Shown: positions 7,632-16,083, numbered from the stretch's first letter. The stretch: 64,000 bases of DNA from Paenirhodobacter ferrireducens (GCF_004022265.1 NZ_SAVB01000024.1:1-64000), one strand, 5' to 3'. Notes: generated from the letters alone by a model not told the origin. A program made the numbers and translations.

Positions 7632-7900
7632 TCAGGAAGCCGCGGCGGGCGCTGATGGCGGCACCTTCGCCCGTCAGCGGGCTTCCCGCGCCATGTCGCG
7701 GACGCGCTGGACAGCCCATTCGTCGCTCTGTTCCAGAAACGGGCGGCGACGATCCGCCCGCCGTGCCGGACCTTGCAGTCGGTGGCGTCGATCCACAAGG
7801 AGGGCCAGTCACCTTCGAGAGGGTGGGGGAGGAACGCCTTCACCTCGCCGTCGATCTCTTCGCAAAGCCTCAACACTCGGCTCGTGCCGCTCCCCGACAT
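7632..7900 (-). pseudogene. IS256-family transposase remnant (internal deletion)
   Basis: The first part reads MSGSGTSRVLRLCEEIDGEV, then FLPHPLEGDWPSLWIDATD and CKVRHGGRIV. This is the central DDE region of IS256 (mutator) transposases, whose usual forms are SQVSRLCEEID and EGDWPYLWIDATYLKVR. The frame then breaks. A shifted frame at about 7740-7674 gives PFLEQSDEWAVQRVRDMARE, matching the usual C-terminus LLEQNDEWAVQRARYMTLE. A stop interrupts it at 7674-7676, with a residual tail VPPSAPAAAS to 7632. The N-terminal half and the segment between catalytic core and C-terminus are missing. It is a dead relic directly behind the last gene of the aromatic operon. Confidence 0.8.
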
Positions 7901-7906
7901 GTCCCC

Positions 7907-8662
7907 TCAGCTGTCCGGGCGTGGCAGGAAGCTTGCCCGCGCCTGCGCCGCGCTGGCAAGCAGGAAGCCCTGATCCGACCCCGTGAGAAAGCTCGTTGCC
8001 CCATGCGCGCGCAGATGGGTCAGTTCGACCGAATTGGCGGCCAGGATCATCACCGGCAGGCCCACGGCCACCGCCGCCGCAAGCACACGGTTCACCGCCG
8101 CCTCGAGATCGCTGCCGCGCAGATTGTCCCCCATCGACACCGCCAGATCGGCGCGCCCGATGAAGATTGCATCAAGCCCCTCGACCGCGACGATTTCCTC
8201 GATCGTGCCGATCGCCTCGGCATCCTCGATCATCGCGACGACCGCACAGCGCGCATCCTGTTGCGCGAGATGCTGTGCCATGCCCAGGGTGCCGAAAGCA
8301 CCCGCCCGCGTGCTCGGGGAAAAGCCCCGCGCGGCGGCATAGCGCGCCCGCGCCACCGCCTCGCGCGCAACCCGGGCATCGGTCACATGCGGAACCAGCA
8401 CGCCATCGGCGCCGCTGTCGAGCACGCGCAGGATCTCGGAGGTGGCCCGCACGCGCACCAGTCCGGCCATGCCATGCGCCCGACAGGCAAGCACGATGGC
8501 ATCGGTGGTCTCGGGGTTCAGCGGCGCATGTTCCTCGTCGATCACCGCGAAGTCGAAGCCGAGCTGACCGAGGATCTCGGCCGGCTGTGTCGAGGGGATC
8601 TTCAGGAAGGTGCCGAGCAGCGGCTCGGTCTCCCGCAGGCGGGCTCGAAAACCGGTCAGCAT
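7907..8662 (-). CDS. HpcH/HpaI-family class II pyruvate aldolase
   Basis: The 251-residue protein has the HpaI active-site residues at nearly the E. coli positions: H45 in DEEHAPL, R70 in GLVRVR, metal ligands E146 in AMIEDAE and D172 in IGRADLA. These enzymes cleave 4-hydroxy-2-oxo acids to pyruvate plus an aldehyde using a divalent metal, commonly the last carbon-splitting step after meta-cleavage. The start ATG 8660-8662 gives a standard N-terminus; a longer in-frame start at 8716 would add an Arg-rich extension. It is the last gene of the leftward operon; its stop lies 6 bases before the IS256 relic. The exact substrate is not determinable here. Confidence 0.85.
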   Translation of the reverse strand: MLTGFRARLRETEPLLGTFLKIPSTQPAEILGQLGFDFAVIDEEHAPLNPETTDAIVLACRAHGMAGLVRVRATSEILRVLDSGADGVLVPHVTDARVAREAVARARYAAARGFSPSTRAGAFGTLGMAQHLAQQDARCAVVAMIEDAEAIGTIEEIVAVEGLDAIFIGRADLAVSMGDNLRGSDLEAAVNRVLAAAVAVGLPVMILAANSVELTHLRAHGATSFLTGSDQGFLLASAAQARASFLPRPDS

Positions 8663-8824
8663 CGCGCCCCGGCCCTTTCCGCGCCGGGGGCGCAGGCTGC
8701 CCGCGACGCGACGCAAAGCGGCACGGACCGCCGCGGGGCGGCGGCGTCGGCTCGGAACAGAGTGGTCTTTGACATGTTCGCTCCTTTCAGGAAGACGGCC
8801 CGGGGCTGCCCGGGCCGGTCGGGG

Positions 8825-9694
8825 TCAGAACACCTTGACGAGGCGCAGCTGCACGGCGCTGTCGTATTTGTAGCCGCCTTCGACATTGAAATCGCGCGCC
8901 AGCAATCCCTGGATCTGGGTCGTGGGGTCGATGAAATGCGTCAGATAGAGGCGCAGCTGATCGCGGTGGGTCTTCAGGCCGGTCTCGGCGCCCGCCACCT
9001 TCTGCTTGCCGCCGCGCTGGCCGGAATAACCGACCGTCAGCGAGGTGGCCGGCCCCCATTGCTTGCGCAGCATCGCCTGCAGCTGCCACGACGGGCTGCG
9101 GGAATGCTCGGCTCCGGCCTCGCGGTGATCGCCCTGAAAGGCAACGTCAAGCGCGCCGTCGAAGAAGAACCCGCCGCCCAATCCCTGAATCACACCGATC
9201 TGCGGCGTCAGCGACCAGGTGCCCTCGCCAATGCCGAGGCGTTCCGGGTTGTAGTTGCCGGTGGGCAGCGTCGCGAAGAGCGAGACGCCGAAGCTGGTGC
9301 CGGTCTCGGGCGTCTTGGGCTGCACCGGCCAGACCGTCAGGCCGAGCGTGGTGTCGCCAAGGCCGCTGCTGGCCGGCTGATCCGCGCCGCCGATCCGGGC
9401 GCGGTCGATGTCGGCGAAGGGGATGACGAGGTGATAGGCCGCCGGCAGATCACCGAAGGCAGTGTAATAGAGGCCGCGCAGGATCCCCACATTCGCCTCG
9501 AAGGACGAGCCGGGCACGGCGGTGCCGTTCACCTCGAGGCTGTCGGCGCTCAGGTGCTGCAAATAGAGCATGGCAAGCGCCGTGCCGCTGGGCAGGATCG
9601 TGTAATCGGCCGGGCCGACGTCGATCGCGCGCGCCGGCAGCGCGGCAAGCGCAAGCGCAACCGCGCCGGCGCCCAGGATCTGTGTCATCTTCAT
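8825..9694 (-). CDS. MetA-pathway phenol-degradation type outer-membrane protein
   Basis: A 289-residue protein with a signal peptide (ILGAGAVALALAALPARA, cleavage near residue 23 before IDVGP). The rest alternates aromatic and polar residues in beta-barrel style (LSTLPTG-like turns, LRLYLTHF, VQLRLVKVF with C-terminal Phe). It fits the family annotated as putative MetA-pathway of phenol degradation, an outer-membrane channel often found in aromatic operons and thought to admit hydrophobic substrate. ATG 9692-9694 has GGAGGAG at good spacing; a TTG one codon upstream is less likely. It sits between the flavin reductase and the HpaI-type aldolase in the operon. Confidence 0.8.
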   Translation of the reverse strand: MKMTQILGAGAVALALAALPARAIDVGPADYTILPSGTALAMLYLQHLSADSLEVNGTAVPGSSFEANVGILRGLYYTAFGDLPAAYHLVIPFADIDRARIGGADQPASSGLGDTTLGLTVWPVQPKTPETGTSFGVSLFATLPTGNYNPERLGIGEGTWSLTPQIGVIQGLGGGFFFDGALDVAFQGDHREAGAEHSRSPSWQLQAMLRKQWGPATSLTVGYSGQRGGKQKVAGAETGLKTHRDQLRLYLTHFIDPTTQIQGLLARDFNVEGGYKYDSAVQLRLVKVF

Positions 9695-9727
9695 CAAGGT
9701 CTCCTCCCTTATGATGTGCGACGATGG

Positions 9728-10249
9728 TCAGCGCGCGGCGGCCTGCGGGTGCGGCTGCGCCAGCGAATAGGCGCCGCGGTGGTACAGAAGCGGGTCGGCG
9801 TCGGTCTGCGCGAAGCCGGTGACGCGCCCGATCAGCAGCCAGTGGTCGCCGCCATCAAGAACGGCCGCGCGGGCGCATTCGATCGTGGCGCAGGTGCCCG
9901 GCAGCAGCAGGCAGCCGCCCTGGCCCTCGGTCACCGCGACGCCGGCGAACTTGTCGTCACCCCGCGCGGCGAAGGCGCGGCACAACGCGATCTGGTCATG
10001 CGCAAGGATATTGACCGCGAAATGGCTGGCGGCCTCGAACACCGGATAGCTTGCCGAGGTCTTCACCAGGCTCCACAGGATCAGCGGCGGATCGAGCGAG
10101 AGCGAATTGAAGCTGTTCGCGGTGACGCCGACGCGGCGGCCGCCGGCCTGGGCGGTGATCACCGTGATGCCGGTGGCAAAGCAGCCAAGCGCGGCGCGGA
10201 AGGCGCGCGGATCGAACCCGGTCGTAGCGGGGGAAGAAAGATCGGTCAT
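9728..10249 (-). CDS. Flavin reductase component of a two-component monooxygenase
   Basis: A 173-residue protein of the flavin reductase-like (HpaC/DIM6/NTAB) FMN-binding split-barrel family. Visible signatures are FRAALGCFATGITVITA near the start, GVTANSFNSLSLDPPLILW (about 41-59), and the C-terminal GGDHWLLIGRV. It uses NAD(P)H to supply reduced FAD or FMN to a partner oxygenase; the partner is almost certainly the acyl-CoA-dehydrogenase-fold monooxygenase encoded just upstream in the operon. Length is typical (160-190). A paralogue lies at 17720-18265, so the cluster has two candidate reductases. Confidence 0.88.
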   Translation of the reverse strand: MTDLSSPATTGFDPRAFRAALGCFATGITVITAQAGGRRVGVTANSFNSLSLDPPLILWSLVKTSASYPVFEAASHFAVNILAHDQIALCRAFAARGDDKFAGVAVTEGQGGCLLLPGTCATIECARAAVLDGGDHWLLIGRVTGFAQTDADPLLYHRGAYSLAQPHPQAAAR

Positions 10250-10328
10250 GGGAACTCCTGTCAGGACGACGCGCGCAGGGCGCGCCGGCGCGGGGGCCCG
10301 GCCCGGGGGGAGGCCGGGCCGGGCGGGC

Positions 10329-11501
10329 TCAGAACAGGGACGGGTCCGGCTCGAGCCCCATCAGCGCGCGGCCGAGGATCTGCGCGCAGATGTCATAGTC
10401 GGTATAGGCATGGGCGGCGGTCATGTGGCTGTTGCGGAACAGCCGCTGCGCCTCGGCGTCGTCGAACCAGGCCGAACCGCCCGAGGCCTCGAACAGCCGG
10501 TCCACCGCGGCGACGAACATCTTCACCGCATAGGCCTGGTTGGTGCGCCAATGGGCCATCTTCTGCGCATCGGGGAAAACCCGGCGCTCGGCGTGGTCGC
10601 GCATGTCCTCCCAGGTTTTTTCCAGGAAGGCGCGGCCCGCGGCCACCTGATGCGCACTTTCCGCCAGACGCATGCAGGCGGGGATCGACTGGCCGACCTT
10701 CGCGCCGGTGTAGGCGCGCACGCGGCCCTGGGTGCGCTCGGTGTAAAGCGCGATCATCCGTTCGGCGATGCCGAGGCTGACCGAAGAGAAGCAGCTTGCG
10801 AAGACATAGATGAAGGGGACGTGGAAGATCTTGCTGTCGGGATACAGATGCCCTCCCGCCGAGGTCAGACTCATCAGCGCCGGCACGCTCTCGATGCGGT
10901 GGTTCGGCACGAAGGCGTCCTTGACCACCAGCGTCTTCGAGCCGGTGCCGCGCATCCCCTGAGTGAACCAGGTGTCGCGGATCTCGTAATCGGCGCGCGG
11001 CAGGATCGCGAAGCTGTAGACCTTGCCGCCCTCGGGCGCGTCGCGCAGGAAGCCGAGGATCGCCCATTGCGCATGGTCGCAGCCCGAGGACCAGCCGAAC
11101 TCGCCCGAAAAGCGCACCCCGCCCTCGACCTCGACCGACTTGCCATAGGGCGCGATCGAGGAGGAGGCGACGGTGTCCGGGTCCTCGCCCCAGATCTCGT
11201 CCTGCAGCTCGCGCGAATAAAGCGCGATCTGGTGGTTGTGCTCGGCCAGCAGCGAGAAGGCCCAGGCGGTCGAGCCGCAGGCGGTGGCGATCAGCGCGAT
11301 GCAGTTCTCGAACTCGGGCACCGGCAGCTCGAGCCCGCCATAGGCCCTGGGCTGAAAGGCGCGGTGCAGGCCGGTGGCCTTCAGCAGCTCGATGTTCTCC
11401 TTCGGGACCATGCGGTCCCCTTCGGCCTGCACGGCGTTGGCCGCGATCTGTGGCAGGATCGCGCGGATGCGCTCGATCATGGTGGTGGACGCGTCGAACA
11501 T
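10329..11501 (-). CDS. Flavin-dependent aromatic monooxygenase (HpaH/HsaA type)
   Basis: A 390-residue group D flavin monooxygenase with an acyl-CoA-dehydrogenase fold. The N-terminal helical part includes LLKATGLHRAFQPRAYGG, the middle has ACGSTAWAFSLLAEHN (about 72-87) and SGEFGWSSGCDHAQWAI, and the C-terminal helices include GGSAWFDDAEAQRLFRNSH and AYTDYDICAQILGRALMG. Relatives hydroxylate phenols (4-hydroxyphenylacetate, 3-HSA) ortho to an existing OH using reduced flavin from a separate reductase, making the catechol for ring cleavage. The start ATG 11499-11501 is set by AGGGAGGAACCC. The reductase gene follows and the hydrolase precedes it in the operon. Substrate unknown. Confidence 0.88.
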   Translation of the reverse strand: MFDASTTMIERIRAILPQIAANAVQAEGDRMVPKENIELLKATGLHRAFQPRAYGGLELPVPEFENCIALIATACGSTAWAFSLLAEHNHQIALYSRELQDEIWGEDPDTVASSSIAPYGKSVEVEGGVRFSGEFGWSSGCDHAQWAILGFLRDAPEGGKVYSFAILPRADYEIRDTWFTQGMRGTGSKTLVVKDAFVPNHRIESVPALMSLTSAGGHLYPDSKIFHVPFIYVFASCFSSVSLGIAERMIALYTERTQGRVRAYTGAKVGQSIPACMRLAESAHQVAAGRAFLEKTWEDMRDHAERRVFPDAQKMAHWRTNQAYAVKMFVAAVDRLFEASGGSAWFDDAEAQRLFRNSHMTAAHAYTDYDICAQILGRALMGLEPDPSLF

Positions 11502-11542
11502 GGGTTCCTCCCTTTGGTCGGTGTCGTGGTCTGCCGGCGGCG

Positions 11543-12223
11543 TCAGCCCCGGCTCAGAAAGGCAAGCGCGGCGTCTTGGAAACGGAGGTCGGAGGGCAGG
11601 CCGACATGGCCGGTGCCGTCGATCAGCCGGTGCGTGGCGCCGGGCAGCGCGGCACACAGGCGGGTGTCGGGCTGCGCCACAGCATCGGCGCGGCTGTTGA
11701 AGATCAGGATCGGCGTGCGCACCTGCGCGAGCCGGGCCTCGGTCAGCACCGGATTCGCCGGCCGCTCCAGCACGGCCGCAAGGCAGGCCGGATCGGAGCC
11801 GCTGAGCCGCGCATAGTCGAGCAACGCCGCGACCTGCGGCGCGGGAGGTTCCTGCGCCGCACCGCGCAGCGCGGCGACAAGCGCGGGACCGGCCTGTTCC
11901 GGCGCGAAGAGATTGTCGCCGATGCCGCCCAGCACCAGCCGCCCGTTCGCCCCCGGCCGTCGCGCCTCGAGTTCAAGCAGCAGCTTGGTGCCGAGCGAGA
12001 AACCGATCGCGCCGAACAGATCCTCCGGCAACCGTGCCGCCAGATCGCCGGCAAGATCGGCGTAATCGGCCGGATCGTGCGAGCCGCCCTGCGGCCCATG
12101 CCCGGCGATGTCGAACCCCACCGGCTCGAACCCCGCCGCGCGCAGCGCGTCGTCCCAGCCGTCTGCCTGCCAGGTCGCGGCATGGGAGCCGCCCCAGCCA
12201 TGGATCAGCGCAACCTTTCTCAT
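11543..12223 (-). CDS. Alpha/beta hydrolase (probable meta-cleavage product hydrolase)
   Basis: A 226-residue alpha/beta hydrolase starting MRKVALIHGWGGSH. The oxyanion-hole HGWGG is near residue 8, the nucleophile is in GFSLGT (GxSxG), the acid lies in NSRADAV, and the histidine in GTGHVGL. It is shorter than typical HsaD/BphD-type C-C hydrolases (about 280-290) and closer to compact RBBP9/BioH-like enzymes, so hydrolysis of a ring-cleavage product is inferred mainly from neighbours. Its start overlaps the stop of the NTF2-like gene (ATGA), showing translational coupling. Confidence 0.8.
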   Translation of the reverse strand: MRKVALIHGWGGSHAATWQADGWDDALRAAGFEPVGFDIAGHGPQGGSHDPADYADLAGDLAARLPEDLFGAIGFSLGTKLLLELEARRPGANGRLVLGGIGDNLFAPEQAGPALVAALRGAAQEPPAPQVAALLDYARLSGSDPACLAAVLERPANPVLTEARLAQVRTPILIFNSRADAVAQPDTRLCAALPGATHRLIDGTGHVGLPSDLRFQDAALAFLSRG

Positions 12224-12690
12224 GTCGTCTCTCCCCTTGCCGCGGCGGCGGCCTTGTTCAGATCGGGCGTGTCGGTGCCGGCGAAGATCAGCGCGCCGGT
12301 GACGCCGGCCAGGCGCCAGCCCGCCGCCGTCTCGACACAGTCGAAGATGAAATCGGCCAGCGACGAGGGCGGCCCAAGCGCGACGGGGCGTGCCCCGCTG
12401 CCGGAAAACACCGTGATCGTCGCCGCCAGTCGCACACCCGCGCCGGGCAGCCGCCGCAGGTTGGTGCACAGATGGCGGGTGAGGCGCCCACGCTCGGCCG
12501 AGAGCGCACGGCGCGCGGTGAAGTAGCGCGCCAGCGCCGCCTGCCCCTCGGCGCGGAAGCTCTCGATGACCAGCGCACCGTCCGCGGTGAACAGCTCCGG
12601 CCCCTCGATCGGCGCCGTTTCGTCGACGCAGGCCCAGAAGCGCAGGACCAGATCCTCGAGCGCGTGGAACTGCTGCCAGGTGAGTGTCAT
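12220..12690 (-). CDS. NTF2-like (SnoaL-fold) small protein
   Basis: A 156-residue protein with the cone-shaped NTF2-like pattern: an N-terminal helix (QQFHALEDLVLRFWACVDE), ELFTADGALVIESFRAEG, a central helix and C-terminal strands with GWRLAGVTGALIFAG. Such domains occur in steroid isomerases, ring-hydroxylating dioxygenase beta subunits, SnoaL cyclases and binding proteins. No alpha subunit gene is present, so it is more likely a free-standing isomerase, dehydratase or binding protein of the pathway. It lies between the extradiol dioxygenase and the hydrolase and overlaps the hydrolase start by 4 bases. Catalytic residues cannot be assigned. Confidence 0.75.
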   Translation of the reverse strand: MTLTWQQFHALEDLVLRFWACVDETAPIEGPELFTADGALVIESFRAEGQAALARYFTARRALSAERGRLTRHLCTNLRRLPGAGVRLAATITVFSGSGARPVALGPPSSLADFIFDCVETAAGWRLAGVTGALIFAGTDTPDLNKAAAAARGETT

Positions 12691-12746
12691 GGAATGCCCT
12701 CCGTTCGGGCGCCTCCCCGCATGGGGAGACCGCCCTGTGCCCGTGC

Positions 12747-13661
12747 TCAGGACCCGACCGTCATGAAGGTCTCGGCCATCTCGTAGCCCCAGCCGTTCAT
12801 CACCTCGGGCATCTGCGCCGGCACGATGTCGACGCTGAGCGGCGTCGCGTCGTCGGCGAACTGCTCCATCCCCGAGGAGAACTCGTTGCGGTTGCCGAAG
12901 GGGTCGAAGACGTAGGCGTAATTGTTGGTGCCGAAGCCGGTCGAGGAGCCAAGCCCCGCGTTGTGGCGTCCGGGGCCGAATTCCCAGCGGTGGCCGGTCT
13001 CCATCAGCCGGTCCGAGAGGCGGAAATAGTGGTTGCCGTCCTCGACCGCGAAGGCGACGTGATGCAGCCGGTGCGCCGGGTTCACCGCCTTCATGTAGGC
13101 GATGTCATGGTCATAGGCCGAGCCGCGCAGCCAGATCCCGGCGAGCTTGCCCTCGACCGAGATGTTCAGCGACGACTTGAACCCGATCATCATCAGGAAG
13201 TCGCGCATCACCTCGGGCTCGACCTCGCCCAAGAGATTGATGTGGTCCATGTCGCAGGGCACATGCGAGCCGCGGGCGTCGAAATCCGAGATCCCGGCGC
13301 GGCGCTCGGCCCCGCCGGTGGCCAGGCGCAGCTGATGCCCCGAGGGCAGGTGGAATTTCAGTGCCGCGCCCTCGCCCGGACGGCTGTCACCGGCGAAACG
13401 TTCATGCGCCACGCCCTTGCGGGTCAGGATCGCGCCGACCCGGTCGAGATCCTCCTCATCATCGACGCCGAAGGTGAAATTGTCGAGCGAGCAGCTCCCC
13501 TTCACCAGCGTCAGATCGGCGGCCGCGCCGCGGCAGGCCAGATGCGCGCTGTGGTCGCTGCGGCTCAGCACCGTCAAGCCCAGCACGTCCTCGTACCAGC
13601 TCAGCGCCTTGCCGATGTCGCCCACGTAGATCGCGGCGTGATCGATGCGGTTGATCCCCAT
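12747..13661 (-). CDS. Type I extradiol dioxygenase (vicinal oxygen chelate family)
   Basis: A 304-residue two-domain VOC protein, the usual length of BphC/HsaC-type enzymes. The N-terminal module begins INRIDHAAIYVGD; the C-terminal module carries the Fe(II) site: H140 in CDMDHINLLG, H200/H201 in HRLHHVAF, and E260 in FGNRNEF. H185 (AYDHDIAY) and Tyr248/250 (TNNYAYVFDP) fit the acid-base positions. It should open a catechol-type ring next to one hydroxyl (meta cleavage). The start ATG 13659-13661 has GGAAGGAC upstream; a longer upstream frame is low-complexity. It is the first gene of the leftward operon, behind a promoter region with two palindromes. Confidence 0.9.
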   Translation of the reverse strand: MGINRIDHAAIYVGDIGKALSWYEDVLGLTVLSRSDHSAHLACRGAAADLTLVKGSCSLDNFTFGVDDEEDLDRVGAILTRKGVAHERFAGDSRPGEGAALKFHLPSGHQLRLATGGAERRAGISDFDARGSHVPCDMDHINLLGEVEPEVMRDFLMMIGFKSSLNISVEGKLAGIWLRGSAYDHDIAYMKAVNPAHRLHHVAFAVEDGNHYFRLSDRLMETGHRWEFGPGRHNAGLGSSTGFGTNNYAYVFDPFGNRNEFSSGMEQFADDATPLSVDIVPAQMPEVMNGWGYEMAETFMTVGS

Positions 13662-13982
13662 GTCTTTGTCCTTCCCGTGTTCAGTCAATGATGCTCGCTG
13701 CGGCGGCCACGGGATGTGGCGCCGGCTGTCGCAAGTGGCGGTGGCAGAGGGCCCGCCCGGGGCACACCCCGGCCGCCGCGCGTCTTGTGCGCGCAGCCCG
13801 CTGCGAAATGTCATGGAATGTTCGGCCCGCAGCCCCGCACCGACCGGCGCAGGCCCCACGCGGCACGGACCGGCTCAGCCCGGTCGCGATGCGTCAGCCA
13901 TCGTGATCTCCTCCGTTCGGCTCTCCCGGGCCGATCCTCTCCCTCGCAGCCCTCCAAGCTGCCCGGAAAGACTACGACAGAA

Positions 13983-14007
13983 TGTCAAAATGACAAATCG
14001 TCATTTT
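13983..14007. promoter_or_regulatory. Nested GTCA/TGAC palindromes (candidate TetR operator)
   Basis: TGTCA-AAA-TGACA occupies 13983-13995, and AAAATGAC (13987-13994) pairs with GTCATTTT (14000-14007) across AAATC. Overlapping palindromes of this kind in a divergent promoter next to a TetR gene are typical TetR-family operators. The assignment to the adjacent regulator is inferred. Confidence 0.55.
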
Positions 14008-14011
14008 ACAA

Positions 14012-14028
14012 ATTCCACCAGATGGAAT
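14012..14028. promoter_or_regulatory. ATTCCA-N5-TGGAAT palindrome, copy 1
   Basis: Perfect 6-bp arms at 14012-14017 and 14023-14028 lie just beside the GTCA/TGAC palindromes. The core TTCC-N7-GGAA recurs at 16084-16098 in front of another gene pair of the cluster, suggesting one regulator (TetR or IclR) binds both. Confidence 0.55.
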
Positions 14029-14323
14029 AACCTCTGGGGACATTCCATCTTCCACCGCCCTCCGAGGGGCCTTGGAACGCTTTTGCAGGACGTGATTTCA
14101 AATGGTTGACAGAACACGGCCGCGCCGGGGCGAGCCGCCAGCCACTCCCTCCCGGGACGCCCCTCGCCCCGCGCGGGGCGGTGCCTCCGGGCCCGTCCCG
14201 CCTGCGCAAAGCTGGACCTCGGGGACAATCCAGACCATACCGGAGGGGGCGACCGGCACCGCGCCGCAATGCGGCAAGCCGGGCGATTCTCCCGCGCAGA
14301 TGCAAGGGCAGCAAGACCGGTTC

Positions 14324-15079
14324 ATGGCGGAAAACGACGACAGCCAGCTTTCGACCCTCGGCTACCGGACCGCCGGCAGCGGGCGCCGCGCCGAGATCGG
14401 CGCCGCCCGCCGCGCCCGCTCGCGCAACACGATCCTGACGGCCGCCTTCACCTGCTTTGGCCAGGAGACCGGTCAGGCCTCGCGGATCGAGGACATCTGC
14501 AAATGTGCCGGCATCGCGCGCGGCACCTTCTACAACCACTTCGAAGATCTCGGGCAGCTGAAATACCAGCTCCTCGAGGAGCTGACCGGCGAGTTCGACC
14601 GCGCCGTCCACCTGATGTTCGCGGCGCTCGAGGGCCCGGCCGAGCAGACCGCCGTCGCGATCCGCTACTATCTGCATGCTGCCGGGAAAAACCCCGCCTG
14701 GGGCTGGGCGATGATCCACTCGAGCGCGCCGGGCCACACCTTCGGCGAAACGGTCTGGCACAATTCGCTGGTGACGATCCGGCGCGGGCTCGATCAGCGG
14801 GTGTTCTCGATCAGCACCGCCGAGATCGGCCGCGACATCCTGATGGGGGCGGTGGCGGCGGCCATGGTCTCGATCACCCAGGGCGCCACGCCTGCGGATT
14901 ACCCCGAGCAGATCGCGCGTCACATCCTGCTGGCCTTCGGCATGAGCGCGGCCGAGGCGCACGAGATCGCCACCCGGCCGCTGCCGGCGCTGCCGGCGAT
15001 TGCACATGAGAAGATCGTCATCGCCAGCATGCCGGCGCTTGGTGAGATCGGCGGCCCGGACCAGCCGGGCGGGCGCTAA
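14324..15079 (+). CDS. TetR-family transcriptional regulator
   Basis: With the start at ATG 14324 the protein has 251 residues. The N-terminal helix-turn-helix is clear: RNTILTAAFTCFGQETG, then IEDICKCAGIARGTFYNHFE (about 55-74). The rest is helical, as in the ligand-binding domain of the family. Longer in-frame starts exist (ATG 14300 and 14102), but the added residues are low-complexity. The ribosome-binding site is weak for all choices. It is divergent from the catabolic operon, and palindromes fill the gap, so it probably controls that operon, often as a repressor released by an aromatic ligand. It converges with the cupin gene, 9 bases apart. Confidence 0.85.
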   Translation: MAENDDSQLSTLGYRTAGSGRRAEIGAARRARSRNTILTAAFTCFGQETGQASRIEDICKCAGIARGTFYNHFEDLGQLKYQLLEELTGEFDRAVHLMFAALEGPAEQTAVAIRYYLHAAGKNPAWGWAMIHSSAPGHTFGETVWHNSLVTIRRGLDQRVFSISTAEIGRDILMGAVAAAMVSITQGATPADYPEQIARHILLAFGMSAAEAHEIATRPLPALPAIAHEKIVIASMPALGEIGGPDQPGGR

Positions 15080-15088
15080 AGGTCGCGC

Positions 15089-16006
15089 CTATTCGATTGC
15101 GGTGCGCGCCATCGGATAGTCCTCCGCATTCAGAACCCAGCCCGCGCGCTGCGAAAAATCCATCCGCGGCGGCGCGAAGATGTCGACGATCTGTGCCTCG
15201 GGCGAGGCCCAGAGCGTGGTGTGCAGCGCTGGCGGCGGCAGTACCGTGGCCGAGGGGCTGGAACAGGCGATGCGCATGTCGGGCAGCCAGTGCGCCTGAT
15301 CCGGCGTCCAGGGCCAGCGCAGGAAATGCTCGAACTCCCCCGCCAGCGTCAGCGAGACCTGCTCGAAGCTCGCGTGGAAATGCGGCGAGACCTTCGCGGT
15401 ATCGCGCGGCGCGGTGAAGCGCGGCAGGATGTTCACCATCAGCGTTGTGCAGCGGAAGATGCGGCCAAAGCGCCCCTCCTGCGCCGGCACATCCAGATCA
15501 TAGGCGCGCAGCCGAAAGCCGCCGGGCGGGTCGGGCCAGGGCTGGAACGGCGGGATGCAAGGATTTGGCGCAACCGGCTGCGCAGCGGGCGGGCATTGCG
15601 CCACAAGGTCGGCGGAACGGGCGGTGAAGATGAAGGTCACCGTGCCACGACCCTGCGCCGTCACCCGGCTGTCGCCCGGCGGCACGATGAACAGATGGTT
15701 GCCCGGGTGATCCTCGACCGCGCCCGCACCGGTGGTGATGGTGAAGCGCACCTCGGGCCCGAGCGAGAACACCATGTATTCGTCAAGCTGCCCGGAGCGC
15801 GCGAACTCGGCCGTGCCATCCAGCTCGACCACCCGCAGCACCATCTGCGTCGCGCCGAGCATCCACGCCCGCCAGCCGGCCCCCGTCGCAAGCGGCGGAT
15901 CCTCGTGGAAGCGCCCGACCTGCGGCAGGCAGAACGGGCCGGTCGCCGTCGCCTCGGCCGGGGCGGTCCTGAGAAGCGCCTTGCGCGGATCGCTGTCGTC
16001 GAACAT
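15089..16006 (-). CDS. Cupin-type protein, probably bicupin
   Basis: A 305-residue protein. An N-terminal beta-rich module includes RVVELDGTAEFARS, EYMVFSLGPEVRFTI and HLFIVPPGDSRV. The C-terminal module includes KVSPHFHASFEQVSLTLAGE (HxH and E as in cupin motif 1) and LHTTLWASPEAQIVDIFAPPR. One metal site (HFH...E) is visible in the second half, while the first half lacks it. Possible roles are a ring-cleavage-type dioxygenase, isomerase or sensor protein. Start: ATG 16006 has GGGAG six bases upstream; ATG 16012 overlaps that site. The TTCC-N7-GGAA palindrome (16084-16098) lies upstream, between it and the divergent flavodoxin-fold gene. Confidence 0.7.
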   Translation of the reverse strand: MFDDSDPRKALLRTAPAEATATGPFCLPQVGRFHEDPPLATGAGWRAWMLGATQMVLRVVELDGTAEFARSGQLDEYMVFSLGPEVRFTITTGAGAVEDHPGNHLFIVPPGDSRVTAQGRGTVTFIFTARSADLVAQCPPAAQPVAPNPCIPPFQPWPDPPGGFRLRAYDLDVPAQEGRFGRIFRCTTLMVNILPRFTAPRDTAKVSPHFHASFEQVSLTLAGEFEHFLRWPWTPDQAHWLPDMRIACSSPSATVLPPPALHTTLWASPEAQIVDIFAPPRMDFSQRAGWVLNAEDYPMARTAIE

Positions 16007-16083
16007 GGCCATCTCCCTGCGTCGTCCTGTCTCCTCCACAGCTCTCACGGGAGCGCACGCGGCGCACGCGAAACCTGCACCAG

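Larger units (their letters stand above)
13662..14323. other. Divergent control region of the aromatic operon
   Basis: This region lies between the dioxygenase gene (leftward) and the TetR gene (rightward). Its middle (about 13980-14050) is strikingly AT-rich against the GC-rich background and holds the operator-like palindromes listed separately. The part at 14102-14323 is in frame with the TetR gene but would encode a Pro/Gly/Arg-rich extension unlike the family, so it is treated as leader. Confidence 0.55.

Noticed and set aside
7505-11816. Long + strand open frames across the aromatic operon
   Set aside because: They mirror well-recognised minus-strand enzymes and are Arg/His/Gly-rich without motifs; antisense shadows.
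14102-14323. N-terminal extension of the TetR protein by 74 residues
   Set aside because: The added part is Pro/Gly/Arg-rich low-complexity sequence unlike TetR proteins; the start at 14324 fits better.
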